Origin: an uncultured bacterium
Lineage (GTDB): Bacteria > Cyanobacteriota > Vampirovibrionia > Gastranaerophilales > Gastranaerophilaceae
Direction of reading: 5' to 3'
Assembly (NCBI GenBank): GCA_948433295.1
Contig: CAOJDT010000003.1
Span: forward strand, 1 to 53,924
DNA: 53,924 nucleotides
Below, one piece after another: positions 24,928-32,605 of this stretch. The notes below the pieces were generated by a model, which ran no database searches, was not told the origin of the DNA, and saw only the letters and a program-made list of their open reading frames with translations. The stretch's first letter is position 1. The number at the start of each line of letters is the position of its first letter. Made by a program: the position numbers and the translations under genes.

Positions 24928-26403
24928 ATGCAAAAATTTGAACACGCATTCGGTAAAAACGATATAAGAGGAATTTACGGCGAAGATATAACCGAAGAAT
25001 TATACACACATACAGGACGCGGACTGGTAGCTTATTTGGAAGAAAAATCAGGACAAAAAGCCTCTGATATGTGGTTAACCGTATGTATGGACGCCAGAAC
25101 TCATTCCCCGTCACTTTCCAAAGCCTTGATTGAAGGAATCACTTCAACCGGCGCAAATGTCGTTGACCTCGGACTGGCTCCTACTCCTATAGGATATTAT
25201 TCGGAAGTTGTAGGGGTTCCGAAAGATTTAACCGACGGACATGATATTATTTCAGCATGTATTATTACGGCAAGCCATAACCCTAAAGAATACAACGGCA
25301 TGAAAATGACCTTTGAAAAACATACCTTAAACGAAGCGCAAATCAAAGAAGTTAAAGAATATACTTTTAAAGATTTTGAAAATCCGCAAATTACGGACAA
25401 AAAAGGCGTTGTGAAGACTTACGACATAATTCCGTCATATATTAAAGACATGAAAGAACGCTTCGGCAGAGTAGGCGAAGGAGTTAAAGTGGTTGTAGAC
25501 AGCGCAAATGCAACAGGCGGAATCGTTGGACCGCAGTTATACAGAGAACTCGGCTGTGAAGTTATCGAACTTTACTCGGAACCTGACGGTACCTTCCCTA
25601 ATCACCACCCGAATCCGAGCGTTGAAAAAACTCTTGAAGTTTTAAAAGAAACAGTGCTTCGCGAAAAAGCGGATATAGGAATTGCTTACGACGGCGATAG
25701 CGACAGAATCGGCGTAATTGACAATAATGGTCAATTTTTAACAGGCGATAAGCTTTTATTAATTTATGCGCTTGATGTAATTGAAGATTATAAAAAACAA
25801 GGAATTTGTCCGAAAGTAGTTAGCGAAGTTAAGTGTTCTCAAGTGCTTTATGATACAATTAACAACTCTGACGGTGAAGCTATTATGTGTAAAACCGGGC
25901 ATGGATACATTAAAGATATGATGAAGAAAACAGGTGCGGTTCTTGCCGGTGAAATGAGCGGACACACATTCTTTAAAGACAGATACTACGGTTTCGATGA
26001 CGCTGTTTATGCTGGATGTCGTATTATTGAAATTATTTCAAAACATAAAAAATTTAACCCTGATTTTACAATTCAGGAAATGCTTGAACCATACAAACAC
26101 GTATTTTCATCTCCTGAAGTAAGATTTCCATGTCCGAACGATTTGAAAAAAACTGTTTTGGAAAGCGTTAAATCTTATGTTGAAAACGATAAGAATATTT
26201 TCGGTTCGGAAATTAAAGACATCATTACTCTTGACGGAATGAGAATAGTCTTTGACGGCGGTTTTGCACTTATCAGGCAAAGTAACACAGAACCTGTGTT
26301 TACATTAAGATTTGAAGCAAAAAACGAAGAACAATGCTCTCAATTCCAGAATGCAATGATTCAAATGCTTGAAAAAGCTCTGGATGAATTTAAATGTAAA
26401 TAA
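24928..26403 (+). CDS. phosphomannomutase/phosphoglucomutase
   Basis: A 491-residue alpha-D-phosphohexomutase that interconverts hexose 1- and 6-phosphates. All four domain signatures are visible: GKNDIRGIYG at the start, the phosphoserine loop TASHNPKEYNGMK, the metal loop AYDGDSDRIGVID, the sugar loop GEMSGHTFFKDRYYG, and the C-terminal phosphate loop RQSNTEPVFTLRFE. It is of the ManB/AlgC type. ATG 24928 is chosen for AGGGGAGA upstream. It supplies sugar phosphates for glycogen and surface glycans. Confidence 0.95.
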   Translation: MQKFEHAFGKNDIRGIYGEDITEELYTHTGRGLVAYLEEKSGQKASDMWLTVCMDARTHSPSLSKALIEGITSTGANVVDLGLAPTPIGYYSEVVGVPKDLTDGHDIISACIITASHNPKEYNGMKMTFEKHTLNEAQIKEVKEYTFKDFENPQITDKKGVVKTYDIIPSYIKDMKERFGRVGEGVKVVVDSANATGGIVGPQLYRELGCEVIELYSEPDGTFPNHHPNPSVEKTLEVLKETVLREKADIGIAYDGDSDRIGVIDNNGQFLTGDKLLLIYALDVIEDYKKQGICPKVVSEVKCSQVLYDTINNSDGEAIMCKTGHGYIKDMMKKTGAVLAGEMSGHTFFKDRYYGFDDAVYAGCRIIEIISKHKKFNPDFTIQEMLEPYKHVFSSPEVRFPCPNDLKKTVLESVKSYVENDKNIFGSEIKDIITLDGMRIVFDGGFALIRQSNTEPVFTLRFEAKNEEQCSQFQNAMIQMLEKALDEFKCK

Positions 26404-26628
26404 TTAATAATCAAATAATTCTTTAAGAGAAACTCCGAGCGCTTTTGCGATTTTATTAACCCGTGAAAGCGGGATATCTCTGTGCGCGTTCTCAATATTA
26501 GCTATATAAGAATTATCAGCGTCGATTTCAAAACTCAACTGTTCCTGAGTTAAACCTTTTTCCTTGCGCAGAAACCTCACTCTCTGCCCAAACTTTTTAT
26601 GGAAAATTTTGTCCATTTTCTTAGCCAT
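26404..26628 (-). CDS. XRE-family HTH regulator
   Basis: A 74-residue Cro/CI-type protein paralogous to the one at 20852, with the shared string DNSYIANIENAHRDIPLSRV around the recognition helix. It is divergent (98 bases) from the prepilin-like gene at 26727 and preceded by the same 15-base element as its paralogue. It is probably a local repressor of the pilin-like gene and of itself. It adjoins the end of the convergent mutase gene. Confidence 0.92.
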   Translation of the reverse strand: MAKKMDKIFHKKFGQRVRFLRKEKGLTQEQLSFEIDADNSYIANIENAHRDIPLSRVNKIAKALGVSLKELFDY

Positions 26629-26630
26629 AG

Positions 26631-26645
26631 ATTAAGATATATCAA
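26631..26645 (-). promoter_or_regulatory. conserved element before an XRE gene, copy 2
   Basis: On the minus strand TTGATATATCTTAAT ends two bases before the ATG at 26628, identical to 20835-20849. It lies upstream of and close to the pilin promoter in the same spacer, so a protein bound here could affect both directions. Confidence 0.6.
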
Positions 26646-26663
26646 ATAATCATAATAAAAATA

Positions 26664-26692
26664 TTGCTATTTGGGAGGTTATTTGTTATAAT
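26664..26692 (+). promoter_or_regulatory. housekeeping-type promoter of a prepilin-like gene
   Basis: TTGCTA (26664-26669), a 17-base spacer and TATAAT (26687-26692) lie 34 bases before the ATG. Confidence 0.65.
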
Positions 26693-26726
26693 GCTACATG
26701 ACACAATGTTTTAAGGGGTATAAAAT

Positions 26727-27437
26727 ATGAAATCAAAAGCGTTTACTTTGGCAGAAGTATTGATAACATTGGGAATAATTGGAATAGTTGCAGCAATGAC
26801 TATACCAACTTTAATTCAAAAATATAATAATAAAGAAGTTGAAGCTAAACTTAAAAAAATTTATACAACAATGAATCAGGCGATAATGCTGTCAGAAACA
26901 ATAAACGGCTCAAAAGAAGAATGGGATACCTGTAATTTTGGAGAAGAAAATGACGAAAGCAGCAGTTCTGAATGCCGTTTACATTTTGATAAATATATAC
27001 TGCCCTATATTAAATATACAAAGTTAGAAGAATTTGAAGCCGCAGGAAGATACAATATTGCAATTTATTTAACTGATGGCAGTGTACTGGTTGGAAAAAC
27101 ACACCCAAAGGTTGTAGATTACTTCTTTTTTCCAAATGGTAAAAATTTTAATAAAGAAACATTTATCACCAAAAACGAAAATGGAGAATTTCAGCGGCAA
27201 GAATGCGGGATAAGCTTTTTTGCATTCAGATTCGCTCCCAACACAGATGGCAAATTTACTTTAAGAAAAGGGTTTGAACCCTATAAACATGGTATTTCTG
27301 AATTAACAAAAGAAGTACTGACGGGCAACCATCGATATGCTTGTAATAAAAATTCTGCATATAATATGTGGTGTACCGCTCTTATCCAACTAAACGGCTG
27401 GAAAATACCTGAAGATTATCCGTTTAAAGTTAAGTAA
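26727..27437 (+). CDS. prepilin-like protein (DYPIKF subgroup)
   Basis: A 236-residue protein starting MKSKAFTLAEVLITLGII with AAMTIPTLIQKYNNKEVE after the helix. The globular part has IAIYLTDGSVLVGKTHP and ends NGWKIPEDYPFKVK, matching the tail of the genes at 18080 and 51456. Single Cys pairs (CNFGEE, CRLHFD) may form disulfides. AAGGGG precedes the start. It is divergent from an XRE gene. Confidence 0.85.
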   Translation: MKSKAFTLAEVLITLGIIGIVAAMTIPTLIQKYNNKEVEAKLKKIYTTMNQAIMLSETINGSKEEWDTCNFGEENDESSSSECRLHFDKYILPYIKYTKLEEFEAAGRYNIAIYLTDGSVLVGKTHPKVVDYFFFPNGKNFNKETFITKNENGEFQRQECGISFFAFRFAPNTDGKFTLRKGFEPYKHGISELTKEVLTGNHRYACNKNSAYNMWCTALIQLNGWKIPEDYPFKVK

Positions 27438-27450
27438 ATTTAGAATAGTC

Positions 27451-27471
27451 ACCCTGAACTTGTTTCAGGGT
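27451..27471. repeat. hairpin-forming intergenic repeat
   Basis: ACCCTGAA-CTTGT-TTCAGGGT is an 8-bp perfect inverted repeat 13 bases after the prepilin-like stop. There is no T-run, so it is not a classical terminator. It resembles the palindromic intergenic repeats found in many genomes, and a role in mRNA 3-prime-end protection is possible. Confidence 0.5.
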
Positions 27472-27651
27472 CTCCTATTTAAGATTAAACTTATATATCA
27501 ATGCCGTAACATCAGACTTGATTTTTAAATATCTTCGTGTTAATTTAAATCTGTCAGAAAACTTACTTACGAATACGATTTCAAAAGGCTTAGGGCTTAT
27601 ATACAGCAATCAGCATTATTTTGACGTATTTGAAAATAAAATAAATTTAGC

Positions 27652-27718
27652 GAGATTCTTCGGCACGTCATTCTGAGCCGGTAAGGCGAAGAATCTCATA
27701 AAAAGCCTCAGAATGACA
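27652..27718. repeat. 67-base dispersed repeat upstream of rpsE
   Basis: It begins GAGATTCTTCGGCACGTC and ends CCTCAGAATGACA. The second copy, at 28431-28497, has the same length and few differences. Two inverted pairs are interleaved: GAGATTCTTCG with CGAAGAATCTC, and TCATTCTGAG with CTCAGAATGA. The A-B-A'-B' order allows either of two hairpins or a pseudoknot. This and the preceding 200 bases hold no credible gene. A weak promoter-like TTGACG/TAAATT (27621-27647) may serve rpsE. Confidence 0.75.
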
Positions 27719-27744
27719 ATTTTTAAATGAAAGGTATAAAATCA

Positions 27745-28383
27745 ATGGATTTAGAAAACAAAGAAGAATTAACAGTTGAAGAAACTGCTGCAGAAGTTAC
27801 AGAACAAGCAGCAGAAGCTCCTGCTGAAACAGAAGAAAAACCTGCCAGAGGCAGAAGAGGTAAAGGAAGAAAACAAAAAATCGAAACTTCTGAAGAAAAA
27901 CCTCAAAGCGAATGGACTGAAAGAGTTGTTCAAATCAGCCGTGTAACAAAAGTTGTTAAAGGCGGTAAAAAATTAAGCTTCCGTGCAATCGTTATCGTTG
28001 GTAACCAAAAAGGACAAGTCGGCGTTGGTTGTGCTAAAGCTGCAGAAGTTATTATCGCTATTCAAAAAGCTATTGCTGACGGTAGAAAAAATCTTATTAC
28101 GGTTCCTATCTTCAAAACTACAATACCTCACCCTATCACAGGTAAATCAGGTGCAGGCGAAGTTATGTTGAGACCTGCTTCAGAAGGTACCGGTATTATC
28201 GCAGGCGGAGCTGTTCGTTCAGTTCTCGAGCTTGCAGGTATCGGAAACATCCTTTCAAAATCTTTAGGTTCAAAATCACCTCTTAACGCAGCTAACGCTA
28301 CTTTGGACGCTTTGAAAAGATTGACTCCGTTCAGCGAAGTTGCTAAAAAACGTGGTTTAACTATGGCAGAACTTTTAAATTAG
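27745..28383 (+). CDS. rpsE: 30S ribosomal protein S5
   Basis: About 212 residues from ATG 27745 (an ATG at 27727 adds six). The core begins at [20 protein letters not shown] and includes [17 protein letters not shown], the fidelity-centre loop, and [18 protein letters not shown]. It is preceded by about 48 extra residues rich in Glu, Ala and Lys, not found in E. coli S5 (166 aa). It is a small-subunit protein of the decoding region. In most bacteria rplR precedes it directly, but here a dispersed repeat and a pilin-like gene do. Confidence 0.96.
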   Translation: MDLENKEELTVEETAAEVTEQAAEAPAETEEKPARGRRGKGRKQKIETSEEKPQSEWTERVVQISRVTKVVKGGKKLSFRAIVIVGNQKGQVGVGCAKAAEVIIAIQKAIADGRKNLITVPIFKTTIPHPITGKSGAGEVMLRPASEGTGIIAGGAVRSVLELAGIGNILSKSLGSKSPLNAANATLDALKRLTPFSEVAKKRGLTMAELLN

Positions 28384-28430
28384 TCAATTTGGCTAATTGA
28401 TTAGCAGTATTGCCTGTAGATAATAAAAAC

Positions 28431-28497
28431 GAGATTCTTCGGCACGTCGTTCTGAGCCTGTAAGGCGAAGAATCTCTCAAAAAGCCTCAGAATGACA
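28431..28497. repeat. 67-base dispersed repeat between rpsE and rpmD
   Basis: This is the second copy of the element at 27652, starting at GAGATTCTTCGGCACGTCGT. The inner inverted pair carries one mismatch. It widens the rpsE-rpmD gap to 135 bases inside an operon where the spacing is normally a few bases, so it is transcribed as part of the ribosomal-protein mRNA. Confidence 0.75.
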
Positions 28498-28518
28498 ATT
28501 ACTATAAAGGAAAAAATT

Positions 28519-28710
28519 ATGGCAAAAACAGGAAATAAACAAATCAAGGTTAAACTCGTAAGAGGTTTAATCGGAGCATCTGAAGCTCAGAAAAAAGTAG
28601 TAAAAGCTCTCGGCTTTTCTAAAAAAGATCAGGTTGTAGAACACTATGATTCACCTACGATCATGGGTATGGTAAACAAAGTTTCTCACCTTGTACAAAT
28701 CGTTGATTAA
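28519..28710 (+). CDS. rpmD: 50S ribosomal protein L30
   Basis: A 63-residue uL30: KQIKVKLVRGLIGASEAQKK, ALGFSKKDQVVEHYDSPTI, MVNKVSHLVQIVD. ATG 28519 is chosen because AAAGGA lies upstream. It is the second gene of the rpsE-rpmD-rplO-secY run. Confidence 0.96.
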   Translation: MAKTGNKQIKVKLVRGLIGASEAQKKVVKALGFSKKDQVVEHYDSPTIMGMVNKVSHLVQIVD

Positions 28711-28735
28711 TAAAGATAGCTGATTGCGTAAGTGA

Positions 28736-28787
28736 GGGTTGATTAAACGATTTGGCGGAAGACAAAATTTCCGATTTAAATTCAACC
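28736..28787 (+). promoter_or_regulatory. hairpin in the rpmD-rplO spacer
   Basis: GGTTGA at 28737 pairs with TCAACC near 28782, and inner GGAA/TTCC with AT-rich pairs extend the stem. The rest of the 116-base spacer has no ORF. It may be an mRNA processing or translational control site. This is inferred from complementarity only. Confidence 0.35.
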
Positions 28788-28826
28788 AAAAGCGAGCAGT
28801 CATACAAATTTTAAAAGGAAAAAATT

Positions 28827-29279
28827 ATGTCAGATATGATTACATTAGAAGATTTGAAACCTGCAGAAGGTTCAACTCACAAATCAAAAAGAGTAGGCAG
28901 AGGCCGTTCTTCAGGTCACGGTAAAACATCTTGCCGCGGTCATAACGGTGAAGGTCAACGCTCAGGAAGCGCTTCTAAAAGAGGTTTCGAAGGCGGACAA
29001 ATGCCTGCTTACAGAAGATTGCCTAAATTGAAAGGCTTCCAGGTTTACTCTAAACTTAACTATGAAGCTATCAATGTTGGCAGACTTGAAGGCTTGGGTA
29101 TGAAAGAAGTTTCTATCGAAGCATTAAAAGAAGCAAGAAAAGCTCATCCGTCAGCTGATGGTTTGAGAATTCTCGGCAATGGTGAAATTAAATCTGCAAT
29201 TACAGTTAAAGCAAGCTACGTAACTCCGTCAGCTAAAGCTAAAATTGAAGCTGCAGGCGGAAAGGTTGAGTTAGTATAA
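28827..29279 (+). CDS. rplO: 50S ribosomal protein L15
   Basis: A 150-residue uL15 with the Gly-rich N-terminus (RVGRGRSSGHGKTSCRGHNG), KRGFEGGQMPAYRRLPK and the C-terminal AIEAAGGKVELV-type fold (KIEAAGGKVELV). It binds 23S rRNA late in assembly. Its stop overlaps the secY start by one base (TAATG), so translation is coupled. Confidence 0.97.
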   Translation: MSDMITLEDLKPAEGSTHKSKRVGRGRSSGHGKTSCRGHNGEGQRSGSASKRGFEGGQMPAYRRLPKLKGFQVYSKLNYEAINVGRLEGLGMKEVSIEALKEARKAHPSADGLRILGNGEIKSAITVKASYVTPSAKAKIEAAGGKVELV

Positions 29280-30613
29280 TGGCACAAATGAGAATGCCTT
29301 CAACTGAAGACTTGATGTCAATGTGGCAGGCTTCGGGATTAAAACAAAAAATCATATTCACGTTTCTTATGATTGCAGTTTTCAGACTCGGTGCACAATT
29401 ACCGCTTTACGGTATTAACAACGAGGTTTTCGGAAACATTGCTTCGGGAAACAACATTATCGGTTTCTTGGATTTATTCTCGGGCGGTGCCTTGGGTAAT
29501 GTATCCATCTTTGCGTTGGGTATCGGACCGTTCATCACGGCTTCAATCATTGTTCAACTCGTTTCTGTTGTAATTCCGTCTTTGGAAAAACTTCAAACGG
29601 AAGAAGGAGAAGCGGGTAGAAGAAAATTATCACAATATACCCGTGTATTTACGGTATTTCTGGCGTTGTTTCAATCATTAATATTTATGGTATTTATGAA
29701 ACACTTGCCGGGAGCCATTATGCCGGGGGTTAATCACGGATTATTTTTCGTAAGCTCGGTTGCGGTATTAACTGCAGGCGCAATGCTTGTTATGTGGATA
29801 TCGGAACTTATTACTGAAAAAGGAATCGGTAACGGCGGTTCATTGATAATCTTTGTAGGTATCATTTCGGGAATCCCTGTTTATGCGAACAGAACAGCCC
29901 AAATGGTATCTCACAGTACATCTTTGCAATTAGGATTACTCTTGTTGCTCGCAATATTCTTCTTAACAATGGTATTTATCGTTGTTATGCAAGAAGCTGT
30001 AAGAAAAGTTATCATTGTAAATCCGAAACGTCAGGTTGGAAACAAAGTTTATGGCGGCATGAACTCTTTCATTCCGTTCAAACTGAATCCGGGCGGAGTT
30101 ATGCCGATTATCTTTGCGGTTGCAATTCTTTTGTTCCCGTCAACGATTATGAGTTTGATTTCTCAAATGAACTTTAAAAGCGAATCCGTGAAAGATTTTG
30201 TGATGACACTTACTCACTACATGAGTCCTGACGGAATTCCGTATTATGTAATGTATTTCTTGCTTATCGTAGGCTTAACATTCTTCTACGCATCAATCAT
30301 GCCGAATATGCAGCCTAAAGATATTGCGAAAAACCTTAAAAAATACGGTTCGTCAATTCCGGGTGTAAAACCTGGAAAACCAACCGCAGAAGCGTTAGAT
30401 AAAATTCTTACAAAAACAACATTTATCGGCGCGATGGGACTTGGTATAATCGCTCTGATACCGTCATTTGCAAGTTATATTACAAATATTAAAACCTTGC
30501 AGGGTATCGGTGCAACATCATTAATCATCATGGTCGGTGTTGCTTTAGACTTGATTAATCAGGTTAAAACACACCTTCTGGCAAGAAATTACGAATCATT
30601 CCTGAAAGAGTAA
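29279..30613 (+). CDS. secY: preprotein translocase subunit SecY
   Basis: A 444-residue ten-helix channel protein: FRLGAQLPLYGIN in helix 1, the plug region with FLDLFSGGALGNVSIFALGIGPFI (residues about 50-75), ISELITEKGIGNGGSLIIF, and the C-terminal FIGAMGLGIIALIP and LDLINQVKTHLLARNYE. It is the core of the Sec channel for exported proteins. The adk-map-infA genes that often follow are absent, and a terminator lies 20 bases downstream. Confidence 0.98.
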   Translation: MAQMRMPSTEDLMSMWQASGLKQKIIFTFLMIAVFRLGAQLPLYGINNEVFGNIASGNNIIGFLDLFSGGALGNVSIFALGIGPFITASIIVQLVSVVIPSLEKLQTEEGEAGRRKLSQYTRVFTVFLALFQSLIFMVFMKHLPGAIMPGVNHGLFFVSSVAVLTAGAMLVMWISELITEKGIGNGGSLIIFVGIISGIPVYANRTAQMVSHSTSLQLGLLLLLAIFFLTMVFIVVMQEAVRKVIIVNPKRQVGNKVYGGMNSFIPFKLNPGGVMPIIFAVAILLFPSTIMSLISQMNFKSESVKDFVMTLTHYMSPDGIPYYVMYFLLIVGLTFFYASIMPNMQPKDIAKNLKKYGSSIPGVKPGKPTAEALDKILTKTTFIGAMGLGIIALIPSFASYITNIKTLQGIGATSLIIMVGVALDLINQVKTHLLARNYESFLKE

Positions 30614-30633
30614 TTTCTAATCCGAAATAACTA

Positions 30634-30667
30634 AGCAGTCCTTAAACTTTAAGGGCTGCTTTTTTTA
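30634..30667 (+). terminator. intrinsic terminator after secY
   Basis: AGCAGTCCTTAAA-CT-TTTAAGGGCTGCT followed by T-rich sequence closes the rpsE-secY operon. Confidence 0.85.
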
Positions 30668-30704
30668 TTTTAATTTACTTATTTCCGGTAATGTTTTAGC
30701 GATA

Positions 30705-30790
30705 AAAAAAGGATAGTATATAAATGTAAATCCTCAACTCTTCTGATTGCTCAGTATTTGCCCCGCCGGTTTTGGACGGGGCTTTTCTTT
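30705..30790 (+). ncRNA. possible small RNA ending in a strong terminator
   Basis: GCCCCG-CCGGTTTTGGA-CGGGGC (30760-30782) followed by TTTTCTTT is a good terminator with no gene directly upstream, since secY already has its own. A -10-like TATAAA near 30718 would give a transcript of about 65 bases. No -35 was convincing. It could instead be a second terminator of the secY operon. Confidence 0.3.
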
Positions 30791-30863
30791 ACTTTTATTA
30801 AGCAGATGACAAAATATAGCAATTAGACTATAATTAAGAAAAAAGTTATATGAGGATTTTAAT

Positions 30864-31454
30864 ATGAGAGAATTAGTTGAAAAAGGTCAAAATGTTATAA
30901 TGATTCCCGCAGATTTCAAATTTGCGAACAAAGGTGTTATTACGGAAGTTACGCCTGAAGGTTTTACTCTTGAACTACAGTATGAACCTGATGGGATTTT
31001 GAGAAGCAATTATTGCGAGTTCTACCTTGAAACAAAACATGGCACGTTGTATTTTGATTCTTACCCTAAATCAATAGAGGGTAAAACATTATTAATTGCA
31101 AGCCCTGCCAAACATAAATTCTTACAACGCCGTCAATATACTCGTGTGAAGTATGTTCATGAACTGGAACTTTCTTTAAATGACGAAAAACATGCCATTA
31201 CGACACTTGATATTTCAGCAGGCGGTATGAAATTTAAAACCTCGTCAAATGTTAATATTGAAGGCGAATACAACATTACACTCCCGTTATCGGAAGCTCA
31301 AAGCGTATCTTGCAGATATCTTCCTATAAGAATCGAAAAAGGTGACGATGGTCAATATACACATTCAGGTCGTTTTGCTTACGATGAAAACCGCGATAAA
31401 ATGACATTGATTCAATATTGCACCAAAAGAAGTATAGAAATTAAAAACAAATAA
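30864..31454 (+). CDS. PilZ-domain (c-di-GMP binding) protein
   Basis: A 196-residue YcgR-like protein. The N-terminal ~85 residues form a beta domain (YcgR_2/PilZN type). The PilZ domain follows with RRQYTR (RxxxR) and DISAGGMKF (D/NxSxxG), the two c-di-GMP contact motifs, intact. It probably adjusts motility or surface appendages to the second messenger. It lies two bases upstream of a PLP enzyme gene, so they share a transcript. Confidence 0.88.
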   Translation: MRELVEKGQNVIMIPADFKFANKGVITEVTPEGFTLELQYEPDGILRSNYCEFYLETKHGTLYFDSYPKSIEGKTLLIASPAKHKFLQRRQYTRVKYVHELELSLNDEKHAITTLDISAGGMKFKTSSNVNIEGEYNITLPLSEAQSVSCRYLPIRIEKGDDGQYTHSGRFAYDENRDKMTLIQYCTKRSIEIKNK

Positions 31455-31456
31455 CC

Positions 31457-32503
31457 ATGAGCCTTATAAATACATTAAGAAAAACATGTCAAAAGGCATT
31501 ATTTACTACGCCTTCGCACAGTCAGCATTTTTTTATATTTCATAAACTGAGAAACCTGTACAAACTTGATATTTCGGAGACGGATATTCATAACCCGCAA
31601 GAAGCCCTTTCGAAAGCTGAAGAACACGCAAAAAAAGTTTACGGGTGTAAAGATGTATCTTTTTTAACAAATGGTTCTACGAGCGGCGTAATTGCCTCTG
31701 TTTTAACATGTGTGAAGCGAGGAGAAAATGTTCTTATATGGAAAGACGCTCATCCATGCCATCACAATGCAGTAAAACTTGCGGGTGCAAATCCGGTTTA
31801 TTATGACCTGCCTGTTTCACAAGATTGGGGAATTCCGCTTGCTGCAACAGTTGAAAATCTTGAAAATCACTTAAAAGAATCTGAATTTAAGGCAGTAATT
31901 GTAACATCCCCGAGCTATGAGGGTATTATTTCAAATATCAGGGAAATAAAGCAACTTTGCCAGAAGTACGGAGCTTATCTTATTGTTGACGAAGCGCATG
32001 GCGCTTTATATCCTTTTTCGGATAACTTGCCTGAAAGTGCCGTAAAAATCGCGGATTTTACGATTCAATCTTTACATAAAACCGCAGGAGGTTTAAATCC
32101 GACAGCACTTCTTCATACCAATTGCGAACTTGATGTAAAACCGGCGTTAAAAATGATTAATACTACATCGCCTTCATATCCGCTTCTTGCATCAATTGAG
32201 GCAAATATAAATTATTTAAACTCAAAACGCGGCAGAAAACAGCTTGAAAATTTAATTTTGAATATAAAAGAACTTAAACAAAACTGTAATTCATGCGAAT
32301 TTTACGGCGATGATATTACAAAAATTCTTATTAAACACCCTAAAGCCAACGGTTTTGAACTATCTGAATTTTTATATGAAAAATGCGGAATAGAAGATGA
32401 AAAAACAAACGAAAAATCAACAATGCTTTTAACAGGCATTGGGACTGACGAAAAGAAATTAGACCGTTTGAAAAAAGCGTTAAGAAAATGTAACGATTTG
32501 TAA
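31457..32503 (+). CDS. PLP-dependent Orn/Lys/Arg decarboxylase-like enzyme, short form
   Basis: 348 residues. TNGSTSGVIASVLTCVKRGE, KDAHPCHHNAVKLAG, TSPSYEGIISNIREI, IVDEAHGALYPF and the PLP-lysine segment QSLHKTAGGLNPTA match the catalytic half of the SpeA/LdcC/YaaO fold-type I decarboxylases. The C-terminal domain is much shorter than in known decarboxylases (usually about 450-750 residues), so an amino-acid decarboxylase activity is not assured. It is co-transcribed with the PilZ gene. Confidence 0.82.
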   Translation: MSLINTLRKTCQKALFTTPSHSQHFFIFHKLRNLYKLDISETDIHNPQEALSKAEEHAKKVYGCKDVSFLTNGSTSGVIASVLTCVKRGENVLIWKDAHPCHHNAVKLAGANPVYYDLPVSQDWGIPLAATVENLENHLKESEFKAVIVTSPSYEGIISNIREIKQLCQKYGAYLIVDEAHGALYPFSDNLPESAVKIADFTIQSLHKTAGGLNPTALLHTNCELDVKPALKMINTTSPSYPLLASIEANINYLNSKRGRKQLENLILNIKELKQNCNSCEFYGDDITKILIKHPKANGFELSEFLYEKCGIEDEKTNEKSTMLLTGIGTDEKKLDRLKKALRKCNDL

Positions 32504-32521
32504 AATTTTTTGTTTATTTTT

Positions 32522-32549
32522 TAAAGAAATAAGCCCAAAAAGCCGATAA
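32522..32549 (+). promoter_or_regulatory. flagellar sigma-28-like promoter
   Basis: TAAA (32522-32525), 16 bases, then GCCGATAA (32542-32549), an exact match to the sigma-28 -10 element with spacing one base from optimal (15). It lies 56 bases before the large unknown gene. Confidence 0.45.
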
Positions 32550-32605
32550 CCATAGTAAGGATTAATTACGATACTAAAAATTGGAAAGGAAAAAGTACGT
32601 AAACT

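Noticed and set aside
28739-28924. Short Arg-rich ORF between rpmD and rplO
   Set aside because: It starts inside a hairpin and runs into rplO in another frame; composition is a shadow of rplO.
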